Below are positions 61,101 through 64,000 of a DNA stretch of 64,000 bases, in pieces (position 1 is the first letter of the stretch; each line of letters begins with the position of its first letter). The stretch covers positions 64,818,930-64,882,929 of the forward strand of contig JANCRA010000001.1 of the NCBI GenBank assembly GCA_024362935.1, in the 5' to 3' direction. A model generated the notes under the pieces. It was not told the origin of the DNA. It worked only from the letters and a program-made list of their open reading frames with translations, and ran no database searches. The translations under genes and the position numbers were made by a program. The stretch comes from Setophaga petechia. Lineage: Eukaryota; Chordata; Aves; Passeriformes; Parulidae.

Positions 61101-64000
61101 ATTTACTTCTGAATAATTAACATGAATTCATCTGTGTATTGTATCCAGCTGCACATGGGATTCTTGCTAGATGATTGTAATTCTGTGGTAAGCCCCGAGT
61201 GTGATTATTAACAAATAATAGAAAGTGTTGTGTTGTGATCAACAGTAAACCAGTGGGCTTGAAAATGTGAGAAAACACTTCTATTTATTTTCTAGGATGT
61301 AAAGGTAACTGAGAAGCCCTGGCTCACAGGAATAGCAGAGCACTGCACATTTATTCAATAGGTCTGTAATTTACAGCCACTCCTACCTGACTCCCTGTTC
61401 TCATGTGTCATGTCAATAATGTCCTCCTGCTTATTAACATTGGTTAGTAGGCAAAATATGGGGTCAGAGAATGCAGAACTCATCTTTTTAATCTACCCCC
61501 CCAATAGTCAAAATACTGTTTCCTTTTGATGGAGAAACTAATGATTTTACATCTTCTAGTTTTGCATAAAATTGCTGCATAATTTCTAAAGGCTTTGCTG
61601 TCACATTAATTCTTCTGAGAATTAATTGGTAGTGAGGTCTCAGGTCTCTTCTTGTGGGTCTGGTGTCAGAGCCTTGCCCACAGAGAGCAGGAATACTCCT
61701 CAGCCACATGACTAAAGGACAAACTGCTGGAGTGAAACATCATCTGTTCTGTTTTTCCTTGGGGAAAAATCATTGCAGTTATGGAATCTGCTCAGGCCTC
61801 CTAAAGGGAATTCCTCCCAGAGCATGAACACCTCCAGTGGGATGGAGACCCACAAAACAAAGATTTATGCTCCCCTTTTATGAAAAACCAAGAAAGATAA
61901 GCATGTGGTCACAGTTTTCCTGTTTACAGTTTTAGCTTGTTGAACTGGTGTTTGTTTTAAGGCATTATATTCCTAGGGCTGTCACTCTAAAGTTTGAAAT
62001 AAGAACACAATTAGCTTGTGACCTCATTATGATCAACACTGTGTTTGCTGTTTCGCGTTTTTGTAGTTGAGACTAAATTGGGTGGGAAACAAAAGCTGAT
62101 CTCAAATGGGATTGGATATTAAATCTTGCAAATTATTAATAATCTGCTGAAGCCCACAGTGCTTTATCTTATGTACTTTTTGTCAAATGGTGATGCTCTT
62201 CCAGACATTGTCTAATTAGCCTCTATCCATCTCCTTTTATCAGTTTCATTTCCCTGTGCTACACTTAACACTCACATTTCAAATCTTTTGTTTTTATGCT
62301 AAATGTTTCTGCTGCATAATTATTTTGGCTTAAAAGAGAGTGTGTACAAATCAAACAGATTAATATTCTTCCCGGTTTTTCACAGTCTATATTTATTTTG
62401 GGAAATTATTAAGAAAGATCTTCTCTCTCTATTTCTGTCCTTGAATTAATTCCCCAGGGCTAAATTGAATCTTTTCTGCCTAGAGGAGGGCAAAGATCTC
62501 AGTTGTTGCTGCAAAGTCTCCTAAGGCAGCTCTACAGATAGTGTACAATTCTGTGTAACCTACTGCGTGTTTAAAGTATCAAGGTTATAAACACAATTTC
62601 TGCAAGAGAAGAGGAAGTAGAATAGAAATTGCAGCTTTAAATAATAAAGGTCAAGCCAAGTGTGTGTCTCTCTTCTGTAGCTTCCCCTCTGCCTCAGTTT
62701 AATTCTTAGTTCTGCACAGAACAGAAGAACCCTGTGAGTCTTGGTGTGAGGTCGCTGACGCAGAGTTTTCTCTCTGCTTTCACTCCCCTTGTCATTCACA
62801 GGATCCTATCAGCACACAAGATCAATCTTTCAGAATTAGTCAAAACTCTTGCTTCTCTACCATAACAAGTGTGGAAGTCACTTTCTGTTGTTCCAGTTCT
62901 GATTTGTTTGTGTGGAATTTGCAGATCCTCAAATTGGTCAGTGTCCTACTTCATGTCATTTATCATGTGCAGGTGTTAAAGAAGCCCTTTTCCAAAATGA
63001 CTTTGTGTAGGAGTCATCCTTTAGTCTGGACTCAGTAGCTGTGTGATTCACTCAAAAGACTGTAACCATATGACAGAAGAAGAGAAATTTAATATCAAAA
63101 TTATTCAATTACTTTTAATGTAGGGATTAAAATGTGTTTTGTTGCATTGTAGTGCTTTAGAATATTTGATGACACTTGCACAGGCATAGAGTCTGTAACC
63201 CATAAAACAAGCAAGAGGCCTAATTGCTCTGTGCATGGATTATTTGTAGCTATATGGTCTGTGAAGGAATAAGAGTCCATAAAAAGAATGCCACTGAGTG
63301 TTAAAACCAATCTGCTTACTGCATTTTAATTGGGAAGAGAGTCTTAGCTCTTAGATATCAGAAACATTGCTTTAAGGATGTGGTGCTTGCATTCTAATTT
63401 TAAACAGAAATACAAGAAGTAAATATTGATTCAAGAACTTTGTGTACCAGGGGTGCAGTCACTCTATGACAGATGAAGCCATTAAACCTTGAGAGGTTTC
63501 TGTCTTATTTGTTCTGGGGTTTAGATCTACTAATTTACTTGGGAGGGGCAGAGAGAAGTTAGGATTTGCTCATAGAATTCCTAGGTGTGCATATGGATTT
63601 GTAGAGGCATAACCAGGCATAACTCAGGTTATGCAAAAGTGTTTATGCCAGCCTACCTCTCTCTCTTCCTGTTTATTTCTTTGATTCATTCGTTCTCTGC
63701 TCTCTCTTGCTGGACACATGGATCTGGACCTCTTAGGACACACACTGAAGCTTCCTTCTGCTACTCTCCTTGTCCGGAAGATAGCACAGGCTGTACCAGT
63801 GCATGGGTTTTGTGCAACCAGCTTGGCACAGGATTTGTGTGAGGCTGGCAAATGGGGATGCCAGGAATGCAAAATACATTTTGTTTCATTGACTGCGTAA
63901 AATAATTTCCTCCTGAATTCCCTTAAGGGATGCAGTTCAGCCCAGAGTGAAGTTTTACATCCAAGTTGGTACAGAAATAGTAATAATTCAGTCAGATAAT
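58136..64000. other. Host non-coding DNA, no gene seen
   Basis: AT-rich sequence with only short chance frames on both strands (the longest about 85 codons, 63585-63842). No domain, RNA gene or named repeat could be supported. A diverged local duplication at 58299-58431 is listed separately. Confidence 0.55.
58299..58431. repeat. Diverged local duplication, period about 72 bases
   Basis: The segment around 58299-58359 (AATATTGTGGTTCTGGTGCC, then a TTTTAAATA end) is repeated at about 58375-58431 (AATATTGTGGTACTGGTGCC, with the same TTTTAAATA end) with several substitutions and indels. It looks like an old tandem duplication. Confidence 0.75.

Overview
This window is vertebrate, almost certainly songbird (passerine) nuclear DNA. 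It is AT-rich and almost free of coding capacity, and it holds avian retroelements: a degraded CR1 LINE 3' end, a solo LTR that I recognise as TguLTR5-like with a perfect 6-bp target duplication, a second old solo-LTR-like repeat, and two related class II (betaretrovirus-like, ERVK) endogenous proviruses. I found no host protein-coding exon, tRNA, rRNA or CRISPR array that I can defend. The host part looks like intergenic or deep intronic DNA.

Layout. Positions 1-3758 hold the 3' part of provirus A on the + strand: protease, reverse transcriptase, RNase H, integrase, a scrap of envelope TM, and the 3' LTR. Its 5' half lies outside the window, and it is decayed by stops, frameshifts and an internal pol deletion. 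Positions 3759-48843 are host non-coding DNA. Inside it are the solo LTRs (about 10110-10604 and 33173-33546), a CR1 scrap (12076-12145), two striking perfect inverted repeats (13635-13721 and 18919-18973), a 23-bp tandem repeat (39912-39997) and some microsatellites. Positions 48850-58129 hold provirus B on the - strand, structurally complete at 9,280 bp: two 703-bp LTRs differing at 4 sites, flanked by a perfect CAGTAG duplication, with tRNA-Lys primer site, leader, gag, dUTPase-like/pro/pol, env and polypurine tract. Positions 58136-64000 are host non-coding DNA again.

How provirus B is organised. Transcription would start in the right-hand (5') LTR and run leftward. Gag (MA, a long proline-rich linker with PPPY, CA with major homology region, NC with one CCHC knuckle) would be followed by a -1 frameshift at A AAA AAC into one continuous dUTPase-like/protease/RT/RNase H/integrase frame. 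A spliced mRNA would make Env. The TM subunit has a cysteine-bounded N-terminal loop, a CX6CC motif and an alpharetrovirus-like immunosuppressive-domain region, so the element is a mosaic of betaretrovirus-like gag-pro-pol and alpha/gamma-type env. Every open frame carries lesions: two frame breaks in gag, a stop just before the slippery site, one stop in the dUTPase-like segment, one frame break at the RNase H/integrase junction, and two stops in env. Both proviruses are therefore annotated as pseudogenes, although B looks young from its near-identical LTRs. A and B point toward each other (3' ends convergent) about 45 kb apart.
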